64,000 nucleotides of DNA, taken from positions 6,014,001 to 6,078,000 of the forward strand of contig NZ_CP108095.1 of assembly GCF_036194065.1 (NCBI RefSeq), written 5' to 3'. This stretch comes from Streptomyces sp. NBC_00239 (GTDB taxonomy: Bacteria > Actinomycetota > Actinomycetes > Streptomycetales > Streptomycetaceae). A program made the translations under genes and the position numbers. This document shows positions 8,366 through 17,463 of the stretch, one piece after another. Below the pieces are notes generated by a model. That model did no database searches and was not told where the DNA came from. It was given only the letters and a program-made list of their open reading frames with translations. Numbering within the stretch: position 1 is the stretch's first letter; every line of letters starts with the position of its first letter.

Positions 8366-9307
8366 TCACGCCGGGCGGCCGCCCAGGCGGGTCACCGCCG
8401 CCGCGCCCGCCCGGCAGCCGGACGCGGCGGCCGTCGCCGGGTCCGCGCCCGCCAGCCGCGCGGCCAGGAAGCCGCCCGTGAACGCGTCGCCCGCGCCCGT
8501 CGAGTCCACCGCCCGCGCCGGGGTGCCCGGCACCCGGGCCGTGACCTCGCCGCCCTCGGCCACCAGCGCGCCCGCCGCGCCCCGCGTGACCACGACCAGC
8601 GGGACCCGCCGGCTCAGCTCGGCGGCCGCCAGGGACGGGTCCGCGTCCGCCGGCAGCCCCGCCAGCAGCCGGGCCTCCGCCTCGTTGGGCAGCAGTATCC
8701 CGGCGCCCGCGATGTCGGCGAGGAAACGATCCGCCCCCTGCGCCGCGAGGAATCCCGCCGACGCCGGATCCACGCTCACCGGTACCCCGCGGTCCCGCGC
8801 CGCACGCAGCACCAGCCGGGCGAGTTCCCGGCTGGTCTCCGCGAACAGCAGGTACCCCGACACGTGCACGTGGGACACCCCGTCCAGCAGCTCCGCCGAC
8901 CAGTCCGCGGGCGACAGCCGCAGCGCCGCGCCGCTGTCCGTCAGGAAGGTCCGCTCGGCCGTCCCGTCCACGAGCGAGACCACCGTGCCGGTCGGCTCGT
9001 GCGGATCGAGGACCAGCCGCGCCCGCACCCCCGCACGTACCAGCGCCTCCTCGTGCCATCCGGCCGACTCCGCGCCCACCCGGGCCAGCAGGCCGACGTT
9101 CCGCAGGCCCGCGTGCACCGCCCAGCACGCCGCGTTCGCGCCCGCCCCGCCGGGCAGCGTGCGGATCCGGGCCGCCGTGTCCGTCGCCGGGGCCAGCGGC
9201 CGGGCGTGCACCGCCACCACGTCCGTGATCACATCGCCCACGACGAGCAGGGACCCGGCCACCGGGGACCCCGTCGCGGCGGACCCCGCCACCGACGAGC
9301 CGGTCAC
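8366..9307 (-). CDS. psuK: PfkB-family kinase, probable pseudouridine kinase
   Basis: A 313-residue ribokinase/PfkB-family kinase. The N-terminal signature region (GGAGANAACWAVHAGL) and the C-terminal PfkB signature DSTGAGDAFTGGF with the catalytic aspartate are intact. The GTG start at 9307 overlaps the stop of psuG (GTGA), so the two enzymes are translationally coupled. By context it should phosphorylate pseudouridine to pseudouridine 5'-phosphate, which PsuG then cleaves; substrate assignment rests on this pairing, since PfkB specificity cannot be read from sequence alone. The first ten residues (GSSVAGSAATGSPVAG) are low-complexity. A perfect hairpin lies just beyond the stop. Confidence 0.85.
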   Translation of the reverse strand: MTGSSVAGSAATGSPVAGSLLVVGDVITDVVAVHARPLAPATDTAARIRTLPGGAGANAACWAVHAGLRNVGLLARVGAESAGWHEEALVRAGVRARLVLDPHEPTGTVVSLVDGTAERTFLTDSGAALRLSPADWSAELLDGVSHVHVSGYLLFAETSRELARLVLRAARDRGVPVSVDPASAGFLAAQGADRFLADIAGAGILLPNEAEARLLAGLPADADPSLAAAELSRRVPLVVVTRGAAGALVAEGGEVTARVPGTPARAVDSTGAGDAFTGGFLAARLAGADPATAAASGCRAGAAAVTRLGGRPA

Positions 9308-10239
9308 CGCGCCGCCCGCTCCGCCCAGGCGGCGGCGATCCGCGCCGCCAGCCGTACGTTGCCGCGCACGGCCGCCAGATTGGCCTCCAGGGACGCCCCT
9401 CCGGTGTGCGTGACCAGGCGTTCCAGCAGGAACGGCGTCACCGCCTGCCCGGTGACACCGCGTTCCCGCGCCTCCGCGAGGGCCTCCGCCAGCACCCGGT
9501 CGTGCAGCGCCGGATCGAGCTGCTTCGCCACCGGCACCGGGTTCGCGACCAGCAGCGCCGACGCGGGCCCGTCCAGGGCGTCCTGCGCGGCCATCACCCC
9601 GGCCACCTCCCCGGGCGTGTGCACGGTCCAGTCCACCGGCTCGCCGGAACTGGCCAGGTAGAAGCCGGGGAAACGGTCGGTGCCGTACCCGATCACGCCC
9701 ACCCCCAGCGTCTCCAGGCGCTGCAGCGTGGCCGGCACGTCCAGGATGGACTTCACGCCCGCGCACACCACCGTGATCCGGGTCCGCGCCAGCAGCGCCA
9801 GGTCCGCGGACTCGTCCTGGGTCCGCGTCCACTCCCGGTGCACACCGCCCAGCCCGCCGGTGGCGAAGACCCGCAGGCCCGCCCGCGCGGCCAGGAACGC
9901 GGTGGCCGAGACGGTGGTCGCCCCCGAGGCGCCCGCCGCCATCGCGGGCGCCAGATCGCGGTGGCCCAGCTTGCGCACCGCGTCGTCACCCGCGATCCGC
10001 TCCAGCTGATCCTTGTCCAGGCCCGCGTACGGCACCCCGTCGAGCACCGCGACGGTGGCCGGTACGGCGCCTTCCGAGCGGACCAGGGCCTCCAGCTCCG
10101 TCCCCACCAGCAGGTTGCGCGGGCGTGGCAGGCCATGGGCGAGAATCGTCGATTCCAGGGCGACGACGGGCCGTTGCCGGGCCATCGCCTCCCGGACTTC
10201 CTCCGACAGGACCGGTACGGCCGATGAGTGCAGTGGCAT
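9304..10239 (-). CDS. psuG: pseudouridine-5'-phosphate glycosidase
   Basis: A 311-residue enzyme that splits pseudouridine 5'-phosphate into uracil and ribose 5-phosphate, the second step in recycling pseudouridine from RNA turnover. Diagnostic motifs are VALESTILAHGLP near the N-terminus (catalytic Glu region), KLGHRDLAPAMAAGASGATTVSATA (catalytic Lys region), FATGGLGGVHR and PFLLERL near the end. Length equals that of E. coli PsuG (312). I chose ATG 10239; ATG 10251, four codons upstream, is also possible and neither has a strong ribosome site. It is the first gene of a two-gene operon with psuK, divergent from the cupin gene at 10378. Confidence 0.9.
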   Translation of the reverse strand: MPLHSSAVPVLSEEVREAMARQRPVVALESTILAHGLPRPRNLLVGTELEALVRSEGAVPATVAVLDGVPYAGLDKDQLERIAGDDAVRKLGHRDLAPAMAAGASGATTVSATAFLAARAGLRVFATGGLGGVHREWTRTQDESADLALLARTRITVVCAGVKSILDVPATLQRLETLGVGVIGYGTDRFPGFYLASSGEPVDWTVHTPGEVAGVMAAQDALDGPASALLVANPVPVAKQLDPALHDRVLAEALAEARERGVTGQAVTPFLLERLVTHTGGASLEANLAAVRGNVRLAARIAAAWAERAAR

Positions 10240-10363
10240 GTACCCATCCATGGCGCGGGAGACGGGCCCCCAAACGCGCCCGCGCCGCCGGGTGGACAGG
10301 GTGACGGGTCGGCGCACCTGATCATGGACGCGTTGGCCACCCTGGCGGGCCGGACCGGCAGGC

Positions 10364-10369
10364 TAGGGT
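10364..10369 (+). promoter_or_regulatory. -10 box of a probable leaderless promoter
   Basis: TAGGGT lies 8 nt before the ATG at 10378 and there is no Shine-Dalgarno, the spacing seen in leaderless Streptomyces transcripts that start at the initiation codon. No clear -35 is visible. Confidence 0.5.
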
Positions 10370-10377
10370 GACGCGCC

Positions 10378-10746
10378 ATGAGCACCAGTGACCAGACCCC
10401 CGCCCCCGCCTCGTTCGCCGTGTCCATCGCGGACGCCGAACTGGAGACCGAAGACCTCGACCCCTCCCAGATCGTCTCCGGCGACCCCGTGGTGACCGGC
10501 AAGGTCCTGTGGGAGTCCCCGGACGGCAAGCAGCTGCGGGGCATCTGGCAGATCACCCCGGGCGTGGTCACGGACACCGAGGCCAACGAACTCTTCGTGG
10601 TGATCAGCGGTCGCGCCACCATCGAGGTCGAGGGCGGCGACACGCTGGAGGTCGGACCGGGCACGGCCTGTGTGCTCCGCGAGGGCGACAAGACCACCTG
10701 GACCGTCCACGAGACGCTCCGCAAGGCGTACCACATCACCCTCTGA
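10378..10746 (+). CDS. small cupin (DUF861/cupin_3-type) protein
   Basis: A 122-residue single-domain cupin. The segment VLWESPDGKQLRGIWQITPG followed by ELFVVISGRATIEVEGGDTLEVGPG and WTVHETLRKAYHITL matches the cupin_3/DUF861 group related to ureidoglycolate-type enzymes, in which the metal-binding histidines are often reduced. Start ATG 10378 is fixed by a TAGGGT -10 box 8 nt upstream and no ribosome site, so it is probably translated from a leaderless mRNA. It is monocistronic, divergent from psuG, and followed by a hexanucleotide repeat tract. Substrate unknown. Confidence 0.82.
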   Translation: MSTSDQTPAPASFAVSIADAELETEDLDPSQIVSGDPVVTGKVLWESPDGKQLRGIWQITPGVVTDTEANELFVVISGRATIEVEGGDTLEVGPGTACVLREGDKTTWTVHETLRKAYHITL

Positions 10747-10747
10747 C

Positions 10748-10801
<54 letters not shown>

Positions 10802-10830
10802 ACGGCCGCGGCCCCGCGGGCGCCCACGGC

Positions 10831-12132
10831 TCAGGCGGCGTCGCCCTTGCCCGCCCCGGCCGGGTGCCGGCGGGCGGTGAGCAGGGCGAGGCCCGCCATC
10901 GGCAGCAGCAGGGCCGCGCCGATCGCGTTGAGCCAGCCGTAGCCGGCCTGCGCCACCACCAGGCCGGCCACCGCGCCGCCGACCCCCGCCGCCGTGTTCA
11001 TCGTCAGGTCGGAGAGGCCCTGGACCGCGGCCCGGGCGGCCTGCGGCACCGAGTCGGTCAGCAGGGCCGAGCCCGAGACCATGCCCGCCGACCAGCCGAG
11101 CCCCAGCAGGAACAGGCCCGCGGCGGTCTGCTCGTGCCGCGGCCCGGCCGTGCCGGCGAGCAGCGCGGCGATGGAGAACAGTCCGGCCGCCAGCCCGATC
11201 ACCGACAGCCGGCCGAGCCGGTCGGAGAGCCAGCCCATCACCGGCGAGAAGGCGAACATGCCCGCGATGTGACCGCTGATCACGAGGCCGATCAGGCTGA
11301 GACCGGCGCCGTGGTGGCTGAGGTCCAGCGGGGTCATCACCATGATCGACACCATCGTGGTGTGGGACACGGCGATGGTGACCAGCGCGAGCCGGGCCCG
11401 CGGCGAGGCCTTCACCGCGGCGAACCCGGCCTTGAGGGACCGGGCGGCGGCGCTCTGCCCGGTGGGCCCGGCCAGCGCCCGCGCGGTCAGCAGCGGGTCC
11501 GGCCGCAGCAGGACGGTCACCAGGGCGGCGGACAGGACGAAGATCCCGGCGGCCCACACGAAGGGGCCCGCCGTCTCGGGTATGGAGGTGCCGGCGAATC
11601 CGTGGCTGGCGGGTGCGGACAGGTTCGGGCCCAGCACCGCCCCGATCGTGCTCGCCCACACCACCGTGGAGATCGCCCGGGCCCGGTGGTCGGGGGCCGC
11701 GAGGTCGGCGGCCGCGAACCGGGCCTGGAGGTTCGCGGAGGACGCCGCGCCGAACAGCGCCATGCCGAGCAGCAGCAGCGGGAAGCTGCCGACGGCGGCG
11801 GCGAGGACGACCAGGCCCGCGCCCACCGCGCCGGTCAGGTAGGCGACGACCAGGCCCGGCCGGCGGCCGCGCGCGGTCATCAGGGCCGCGAGCGGCAGCG
11901 ACACCAGCGCGGTACCGGCCACGGCCGCGCTCGACGCCAGCCCGGAGAGCTCCTCCGAGCCGCTGATCTCGGTGGCCAGCACCGGGGCCAGCGCGATGCT
12001 GATGGGCACGCCGAGACTGCTGACCATCTGCGTCGCCATGAGCACCCGGGAGATCCGCCGCTGGAGCGCGGGGAGATCGGCGGCCGTCACCGCCGGGCCG
12101 GGCTGTGCGCGGGGAGAAGAGTCAGTAGTCAC
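10831..12132 (-). CDS. MFS transporter
   Basis: A 433-residue major facilitator superfamily membrane protein with about 12 hydrophobic segments, beginning with RRISRVLMATQMVSSLGVPIS. A motif-A-like loop, MTARGRRPGLVVAYL, follows the second membrane segment and MGWLSDRLGRLSVIG recurs after the central loop, which indicates a drug/proton antiporter-type exporter; the substrate cannot be read from sequence. The start is GTG 12132 (VTTDSSPRAQ); an upstream ATG at 12168 would add 12 residues. It lies downstream of ogt on the same strand, separated by about 185 bp of repeated GC-rich sequence, so it is probably transcribed on its own. The C-terminus is cytoplasmic. Confidence 0.88.
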   Translation of the reverse strand: MTTDSSPRAQPGPAVTAADLPALQRRISRVLMATQMVSSLGVPISIALAPVLATEISGSEELSGLASSAAVAGTALVSLPLAALMTARGRRPGLVVAYLTGAVGAGLVVLAAAVGSFPLLLLGMALFGAASSANLQARFAAADLAAPDHRARAISTVVWASTIGAVLGPNLSAPASHGFAGTSIPETAGPFVWAAGIFVLSAALVTVLLRPDPLLTARALAGPTGQSAAARSLKAGFAAVKASPRARLALVTIAVSHTTMVSIMVMTPLDLSHHGAGLSLIGLVISGHIAGMFAFSPVMGWLSDRLGRLSVIGLAAGLFSIAALLAGTAGPRHEQTAAGLFLLGLGWSAGMVSGSALLTDSVPQAARAAVQGLSDLTMNTAAGVGGAVAGLVVAQAGYGWLNAIGAALLLPMAGLALLTARRHPAGAGKGDAA

Positions 12133-12179
12133 CGGCGAAGTGTCGCACCCCTTACCGGATCGGTACACGGGTGAGCCCG

Positions 12180-12312
12180 GCAGAGCTCCGACCGGCCCGC
12201 CCGGGCCCGGCCCGGCACCCCCGGCACAGCTCCGACCGGCCAGGCCGCGCCGGGCGAGGAGGCCGGAAGGCAGGGCGGGGCGTAGGAGGCCGGAAGGCCG
12301 GGCGGGGCGGCC
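12180..12312. repeat. imperfect direct repeats between ogt and the MFS gene
   Basis: Two copies of GGCA[GC]AGCTCCGACCGGC near 12180 and 12223 are followed by two near-identical copies of AGGAGGCCGGAAGGC[AC]GGGCGG near 12258 and 12286. They are local duplications in non-coding DNA; I see no gene here. Confidence 0.7.
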
Positions 12313-12318
12313 GGCGGA

Positions 12319-12864
12319 TCAGAAGAGCGGCTGCGGCAGCACGCCCTCCAGCGCCAGCAGGATGCGTTTGGCCTCCAGGCCGCCACCGAAGCCGCCCAGA
12401 CCGCCGTCGCTCTCCACCACCCGGTGGCACGGCACGACCACCGGCAGCGGATTGGACCCCATGGCCGCCCCCACGGCCTGGGCGGCGCCCGGCTGGCCGA
12501 CCCGCGCGGCCAGGTCCCCGTACCCCACCACCGTGCCGTACGGCACGGTGCGGGCCAGCTCCTGGAGGACCTGGCGGTTGAAACCGGCGCTGAACCGCCA
12601 GTCCAGGGGCAGCCGGAACCGTCTCAGCTCGCCGGCGAAGTACGCGCGGATCTGGCGTATCGGCTCGGCGAGCAGGACCTCGTGGCCCGCCGGCGGCCGC
12701 ACCGCCGTCAGGCCGAGCCGCGCCTCCAGGGCGCCGCCCATCCGCTCCTCGCCGTGGAACCCCACCTGGACCAGCCCGGTGCCGGTGGCGGCGAGGAACA
12801 GCGGGCCGACGGCGCTGTCCGCCAGGGTCCATTCGAGCTGCTGCCCGTCGCTGTTCTCGTTCAC
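12319..12864 (-). CDS. ogt: methylated-DNA--protein-cysteine methyltransferase
   Basis: A 181-residue suicide DNA-repair protein that transfers the alkyl group from O6-methylguanine to its own cysteine. The active-site PCHRV is at about residue 144, preceded by AVGAAMGSNPLPVVV and followed by GGLGGFGGGLEAKRILLALEG, the usual helix-turn-helix and lid elements. The start is GTG 12864 with GGTGG upstream. Length is normal for Ogt/MGMT. It sits 47 bp downstream of the glycerophosphodiesterase gene on the same strand and could be read from that transcript. Family assignment is secure. Confidence 0.94.
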   Translation of the reverse strand: MNENSDGQQLEWTLADSAVGPLFLAATGTGLVQVGFHGEERMGGALEARLGLTAVRPPAGHEVLLAEPIRQIRAYFAGELRRFRLPLDWRFSAGFNRQVLQELARTVPYGTVVGYGDLAARVGQPGAAQAVGAAMGSNPLPVVVPCHRVVESDGGLGGFGGGLEAKRILLALEGVLPQPLF

Positions 12865-12911
12865 GCCACCACCGTACGGCCGGGCACTGACAGTGCCCGG
12901 CCGGCAGGCGG

Positions 12912-13973
12912 TCAGTAGCCGCCCACGGCGTCTCTGACCACGTCCGGGTTGTTCGAGATGAGCCCGTCGACGCCCTGGTCGCGGACCCGCCGCGCGGTCG
13001 CCGCGTCGTTGACGATCCAGGCGTCCACCGTCAGCCGCCGCCCGTGGGCGCCCGGGACGGCGTGCACCGCGGCGACCCACTCCTTGGAGATGGTGGTGTA
13101 CGCGGGGTTGATCCGGTCGGTGAAGGCCCCGTAGTCGCGCAGTTCGGAGACCCGGGGCGTGCCGAGGAAGCCGGTGGTCAGGTCGGGCCGCTCGCGGTGC
13201 ACGGTCCGTACGGAGGCGGCGCTGAAGCTCTGGACCACCAGACGGTGTGTCACGTGGTGCTCGTCCAGCCAGCCTTCCTCGTCCAGCACCCGCAGGACGT
13301 CGAGCTCGATGCCCGGGTACAGCTCGGGCTTCTTGATCTCCAGGAGCAGCCGCTGCTGGTTCAGCCCGACCTCGCGCAGGTACTGCCGGAGGGTGGGCAC
13401 CCGGGCGCCCTCGTACGCGGCGCCGAACCAGCTGCCCGCGTCCAGCCGGGCGATCTCGGCCGCCGTGAAGTCCCCGACCCGCCAGGGGGACCGGCCGGGG
13501 AAGACGCTCTCGACGTTCGTGGTCCGGGCGAGGGTGTCGTCGTGGATGACGACGAGCACGCCGTCCTTGGTCCGCTGGACGTCGTTCTCGACCCAGTCGA
13601 TGCCCAGGCGGGCGGCGTAGTCGATCGCCTCGAGGGTGTTCTCAGGGGCGTACGCGGAGGCCCCCCGGTGGGCGAGGACGACCGGGGCATTCAGCCGGTA
13701 CGGGTCCTGGACGCGCACGGCGCGGCCGCGCGGCCCGCCCTGCCCGGCGGCCGGACCCGGCCCGCCGGAGGCCGCGGCGGGCGCGCCGGCGGCCGGGGGC
13801 GGGGCGGCGGACCGCGCGGCGGGCACGGCGGCGCCGGAAGCGGCAGAGGAGACAGATGAGGTGGACGAGGCCGATGAGGCGGAGGGGGCGCCGGCGACGG
13901 TGGAGCCCGCCGGGATGACGAAGGTGAGGCCCAGGAGGGCGGCGGCGGCCGCCGCGAAGGATCGTACGAACAT
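12912..13973 (-). CDS. secreted glycerophosphodiester phosphodiesterase
   Basis: A 353-residue exported enzyme that hydrolyses glycerophosphodiesters (or teichoic-acid-type polymers) to glycerol 3-phosphate and an alcohol. The signal peptide is residues 1-27; a Ser/Ala- and Pro-rich linker runs to about residue 88; then the GDPD TIM barrel begins with LAHRGASAYAPENTLEAI near residue 100, carrying the catalytic His-Arg and Glu-Asn, and continues with WVENDVQRTKDGVLVVIHDD (metal ligands and second His). It ends with VDGLISNNPDVV. Start ATG 13973 has AGGAGAA at good spacing. It could recover phosphate or phosphoglycerol from outside the cell. Divergent from the MHYT gene. Confidence 0.93.
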   Translation of the reverse strand: MFVRSFAAAAAALLGLTFVIPAGSTVAGAPSASSASSTSSVSSAASGAAVPAARSAAPPPAAGAPAAASGGPGPAAGQGGPRGRAVRVQDPYRLNAPVVLAHRGASAYAPENTLEAIDYAARLGIDWVENDVQRTKDGVLVVIHDDTLARTTNVESVFPGRSPWRVGDFTAAEIARLDAGSWFGAAYEGARVPTLRQYLREVGLNQQRLLLEIKKPELYPGIELDVLRVLDEEGWLDEHHVTHRLVVQSFSAASVRTVHRERPDLTTGFLGTPRVSELRDYGAFTDRINPAYTTISKEWVAAVHAVPGAHGRRLTVDAWIVNDAATARRVRDQGVDGLISNNPDVVRDAVGGY

Positions 13974-14252
13974 GTGCGTTCTCCTCGGTGTCGGCAGCCG
14001 GGCGGACCGGCGGGCGACGCGGTGGTGACCACAGGCAGCGTGACAGCGCATCAGCAACGGGGGACGGGCCGCGGATGACCGCAGAGTGAACGAATCCGTC
14101 CGGAACGGCGCCTTGGCGGAAATCGGGCGGGCCAATCTGGCCGGAGGCGGTGCGCGAGGTTGCCCGTTCGGCCTAATCTCGCCATCAATCGGGCACGCAC
14201 CAGCACGAGTTCGACTGGAAGACGGCCTGGAACGGGTGAAGGGCGGGCGAGG

Positions 14253-15122
14253 ATGCACGGAACGGGCGCGATGTCCGGCACGTACGGCACGGTCGACGGC
14301 TTCAGCTATGGCCTGATCACGCCCCTCGCGGCGTACCTCATGGCCTGCCTGGGCGGCGCGCTCGGACTCCGTTGCACGACCCGGTCCCTCCTCGTCGAGC
14401 GCTCCTGGCGGCCCGGCTGGTTGGCCCTGGGGGCGACCGCCATCGGATCCGGAATCTGGACCATGCATTTCATTGCGATGATGGGCTTTTCCGTCGCCGA
14501 GTCGCCACTGAACTACGACAAACGGACCACGTTCGCGAGCCTCGGAGTTGCGATCGTGATGGTCGGGATCGGGATCTTCATCGTGGGATACCGGGGCAGC
14601 ACCCCGATGTCCCTCGTCACCGGCGGCACCATCACCGGCCTCGGCGTCGCCTCCATGCACTACCTGGGCATGGCCGGCATGCGGCTGCACGGGCACCTGG
14701 AGTACGACACGAAAGTGGTGGCGCTGTCGGTCGTCGTCGCCGTCGTCGCCTCCACCGCCGCCCTCTGGGCCGCCGTCAGCGTCCGCGGACTGCTGCCCGC
14801 GATCGGCGCCAGCCTGGTGATGGGGCTCGCCGTCACCGGCATGCACTACACCGCGATGACCGCGCTGCGGGTCCGGATCGGCGGCGGGTACGGGGAGCTC
14901 GCCGGCGACCGGCCCACCACCCTGCTGGCACCCCTGCTGATCGGCCCGGTGGTCTTCCTGATCGTGGCCGCCGTGGTGGTCATGTTCGACCCGCTGCTGG
15001 TCATGGGCACCCAGGACTGGCAGAAGCCCGGCGAGGTGCGGTACCGGGAGCCCGTGCCCCAGCGCCCGGTGTGGCCCGCCCGGCCGACCTACGAGGATTC
15101 CTCGTACCCGCGGGAACCCTGA
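14253..15122 (+). CDS. stand-alone MHYT-domain integral membrane sensor
   Basis: A 289-residue membrane protein with about seven membrane segments and three MHYT-type motifs: MHFIAM (near residue 71), MHYLGM and MHYTAM. The MHYT domain is thought to bind copper and to sense oxygen, CO or NO; in many bacteria it is fused to a GGDEF/EAL output, but here the protein ends after the last membrane segment with a short Pro-rich cytoplasmic tail (RPVWPARPTYEDSS). I chose ATG 14253, with GGGCGGGCGAGG upstream; ATG 14271 is an alternative. The partner that receives a signal is not obvious, as flanking genes are the divergent glycerophosphodiesterase and uvrB. Confidence 0.87.
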   Translation: MHGTGAMSGTYGTVDGFSYGLITPLAAYLMACLGGALGLRCTTRSLLVERSWRPGWLALGATAIGSGIWTMHFIAMMGFSVAESPLNYDKRTTFASLGVAIVMVGIGIFIVGYRGSTPMSLVTGGTITGLGVASMHYLGMAGMRLHGHLEYDTKVVALSVVVAVVASTAALWAAVSVRGLLPAIGASLVMGLAVTGMHYTAMTALRVRIGGGYGELAGDRPTTLLAPLLIGPVVFLIVAAVVVMFDPLLVMGTQDWQKPGEVRYREPVPQRPVWPARPTYEDSSYPREP

Positions 15123-15173
15123 CGCGGGGCGCGAGGCGACCGGTGTGTCAGTGGGGAGTCGTACGGTGGTGTC

Positions 15174-17312
15174 ATGCGGCCCGTATCGAAGATCGAACGC
15201 ACGGTGGCCCCCTTCGAGGTGGTCAGTCCCTACCAGCCCAGCGGCGACCAGCCGGCGGCCATCGCCGAGCTGGAGAAGCGCATCCGCGCGGGTGAGAAGG
15301 ACGTCGTACTGCTCGGCGCCACCGGCACCGGAAAGTCGGCGACCACCGCCTGGATGATCGAGCGGCTCCAGCGCCCGACCCTGGTCATGGCGCCGAACAA
15401 GACCCTCGCGGCCCAGCTGGCGAACGAGTTCCGCGAGCTCCTGCCGAACAACGCGGTCGAGTACTTCGTCTCGTACTACGACTACTACCAGCCCGAGGCG
15501 TACGTCCCGCAGTCGGACACCTACATCGAGAAGGACTCCTCGATCAACGAGGAGGTGGAGCGGCTGCGGCACTCCGCCACCAACTCGCTGCTGACCCGCC
15601 GCGACGTGATCGTCGTCGCGTCCGTCTCCTGCATCTACGGCCTCGGCACCCCGCAGGAGTACGTGGACCGCATGGTCCCCCTCAAGGTCGGCGAGGAGAT
15701 CGACCGCGACCAGCTGCTGCGCCGCTTCGTCGACATCCAGTACACGCGCAACGACGTGGCCTTCGCCCGCGGCACCTTCCGGGTGCGCGGCGACACCATC
15801 GAGATCTTCCCGGTCTACGAGGAGCTCGCCGTCCGCATCGAGATGTTCGGCGACGAGATCGAGGCGCTGTCCACGCTCCACCCGCTGACCGGCGAGGTCA
15901 TCAGCGAGGACCGCGAGCTGTACGTGTTCCCCGCCAGCCACTACATCGCCGGCCCCGAGCGCATGCAGAAGGCCATCGCCGGGATCGAGACCGAGCTCGC
16001 CGACCGACTCGCCGAGCTGGAGAAGCAGGGCAAGCTGCTGGAAGCCCAGCGGCTGCGCATGCGCACCACGTACGACCTGGAGATGATGCAGCAGATCGGC
16101 TCCTGTTCCGGCATCGAGAACTATTCGCTCCACATGGACGGCCGGGAGCGCGGGTCCGCGCCGCACACCCTCATTGATTACTTCCCCGAAGACTTCCTTC
16201 TGGTCATCGACGAGTCGCACGTGACGGTCCCTCAGATCGGCGCCATGTACGAGGGCGACGCCTCCCGCAAGCGGACGCTCGTCGACCACGGCTTCCGTCT
16301 GCCCTCCGCGCTCGACAACCGGCCCCTGAAGTGGGAGGAGTTCCTCGACCGGGTGGGCCAGACGGTCTACCTGTCCGCCACTCCCGGCAAGTACGAGCTC
16401 TCGCGCGGCGACGGCTTCGTCGAGCAGATCATCCGGCCGACCGGCCTCATCGACCCGGAGGTCGTCGTCAAGCCCACCGAGGGCCAGATCGACGACCTGG
16501 TGCACGAGATCCGCAAGCGCACCGAGAAGGACGAGCGGGTCCTGGTCACCACCCTCACCAAGAAGATGGCCGAGGACCTCACCGACTACTTCCTGGAGCT
16601 CGGCATCCAGGTCCGCTACCTGCACAGCGACGTGGACACGCTGCGCCGCATCGAGCTGCTGCGCGAGCTGCGGGCCGGCGAGTACGACGTCCTGGTCGGC
16701 ATCAACCTGCTCCGCGAGGGCCTCGACCTGCCCGAGGTGTCGCTCGTCGCGATCCTCGACGCCGACAAGGAGGGCTTCCTGCGCTCCGGGACCTCCCTCA
16801 TCCAGACCATCGGCCGGGCCGCGCGCAACGTCTCCGGCGAGGTCCACATGTACGCCGACAAGATGACCCCGGCGATGGAGAAGGCCATCGAGGAGACCAA
16901 CCGCCGCCGGGAGAAGCAGGTCGCGTACAACACGGCGAACGGCATCGACCCGCAGCCGCTGCGCAAGAAGATCAACGACATCGTCGCGACGATCGCCCGC
17001 GAGGAGATCGACACCGAGGAGCTGCTGGGCAGCGGATACCGGCAGGCCAAGGAGGGCAAGGGGGCCAAGGCGCCCGTGCCCGCGCTCGGCGGCAAGGCGG
17101 CCAAGGGCGGCGGCAAGGCCGCCAAGGGGGCCAAGAGGGAGGTCCTCACCGACCGGCCGGCCGCCGAACTGGCCGAGCTGATCGAGGAGATGACCGCGCG
17201 GATGCGGGCCGCCGCCGCGGACCTCCAGTTCGAGGTCGCGGCCCGGATCCGCGACGAGGTCGGAGAGCTGAAGAAGGAGCTGCGGCAGATGAAGGAGGCG
17301 GGCATCGCCTGA
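15174..17312 (+). CDS. uvrB: excinuclease ABC subunit B
   Basis: A 712-residue UvrB, the helicase-like damage-verification subunit of nucleotide excision repair. Visible are Walker [14 protein letters not shown] near residue 48, the beta-hairpin region [21 protein letters not shown], the DESH motif II (VIDESHVT near 345), the [10 protein letters not shown] and [10 protein letters not shown] motifs, and the C-terminal UVR domain that contacts UvrA/UvrC ([18 protein letters not shown]). Between residues 622 and 656 there is a Lys/Ala/Gly-rich insertion, absent from short UvrB proteins. Start ATG 15174 lacks a strong ribosome site; TACGGT (15162-15167) would fit a leaderless transcript. Confidence 0.97.
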   Translation: MRPVSKIERTVAPFEVVSPYQPSGDQPAAIAELEKRIRAGEKDVVLLGATGTGKSATTAWMIERLQRPTLVMAPNKTLAAQLANEFRELLPNNAVEYFVSYYDYYQPEAYVPQSDTYIEKDSSINEEVERLRHSATNSLLTRRDVIVVASVSCIYGLGTPQEYVDRMVPLKVGEEIDRDQLLRRFVDIQYTRNDVAFARGTFRVRGDTIEIFPVYEELAVRIEMFGDEIEALSTLHPLTGEVISEDRELYVFPASHYIAGPERMQKAIAGIETELADRLAELEKQGKLLEAQRLRMRTTYDLEMMQQIGSCSGIENYSLHMDGRERGSAPHTLIDYFPEDFLLVIDESHVTVPQIGAMYEGDASRKRTLVDHGFRLPSALDNRPLKWEEFLDRVGQTVYLSATPGKYELSRGDGFVEQIIRPTGLIDPEVVVKPTEGQIDDLVHEIRKRTEKDERVLVTTLTKKMAEDLTDYFLELGIQVRYLHSDVDTLRRIELLRELRAGEYDVLVGINLLREGLDLPEVSLVAILDADKEGFLRSGTSLIQTIGRAARNVSGEVHMYADKMTPAMEKAIEETNRRREKQVAYNTANGIDPQPLRKKINDIVATIAREEIDTEELLGSGYRQAKEGKGAKAPVPALGGKAAKGGGKAAKGAKREVLTDRPAAELAELIEEMTARMRAAAADLQFEVAARIRDEVGELKKELRQMKEAGIA

Positions 17313-17335
17313 GCCCGGCGGGCGGGTTTCGTGGG

Positions 17336-17355
17336 TGTGTCTCAGGAGAGACACA
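17336..17355 (+). terminator. hairpin after uvrB
   Basis: A perfect 8-bp stem TGTGTCTC/GAGACACA with loop AGGA, 24 bp after the uvrB stop. It lacks a U-tract, as is common in Streptomyces terminators. Confidence 0.55.
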
Positions 17356-17463
17356 GATTCGTACGCATCCGGCCGGTTCGCCGGTGCCGGTGCGTAGGGT
17401 TGGGCACGGCAGGGCAGCCGCGGGAACTCGCCGCGTGAGGATCGCTAGGAGAGGGGACAGCGC

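Noticed and set aside
12912-17354. A very long minus-strand open frame (about 1480 codons) across uvrB and the MHYT gene
   Set aside because: It is the antisense shadow of high-GC coding sequence; only its end (12912-13973) is a real gene, the glycerophosphodiesterase. Composition over uvrB is Val/Leu/Gly/His-rich noise.
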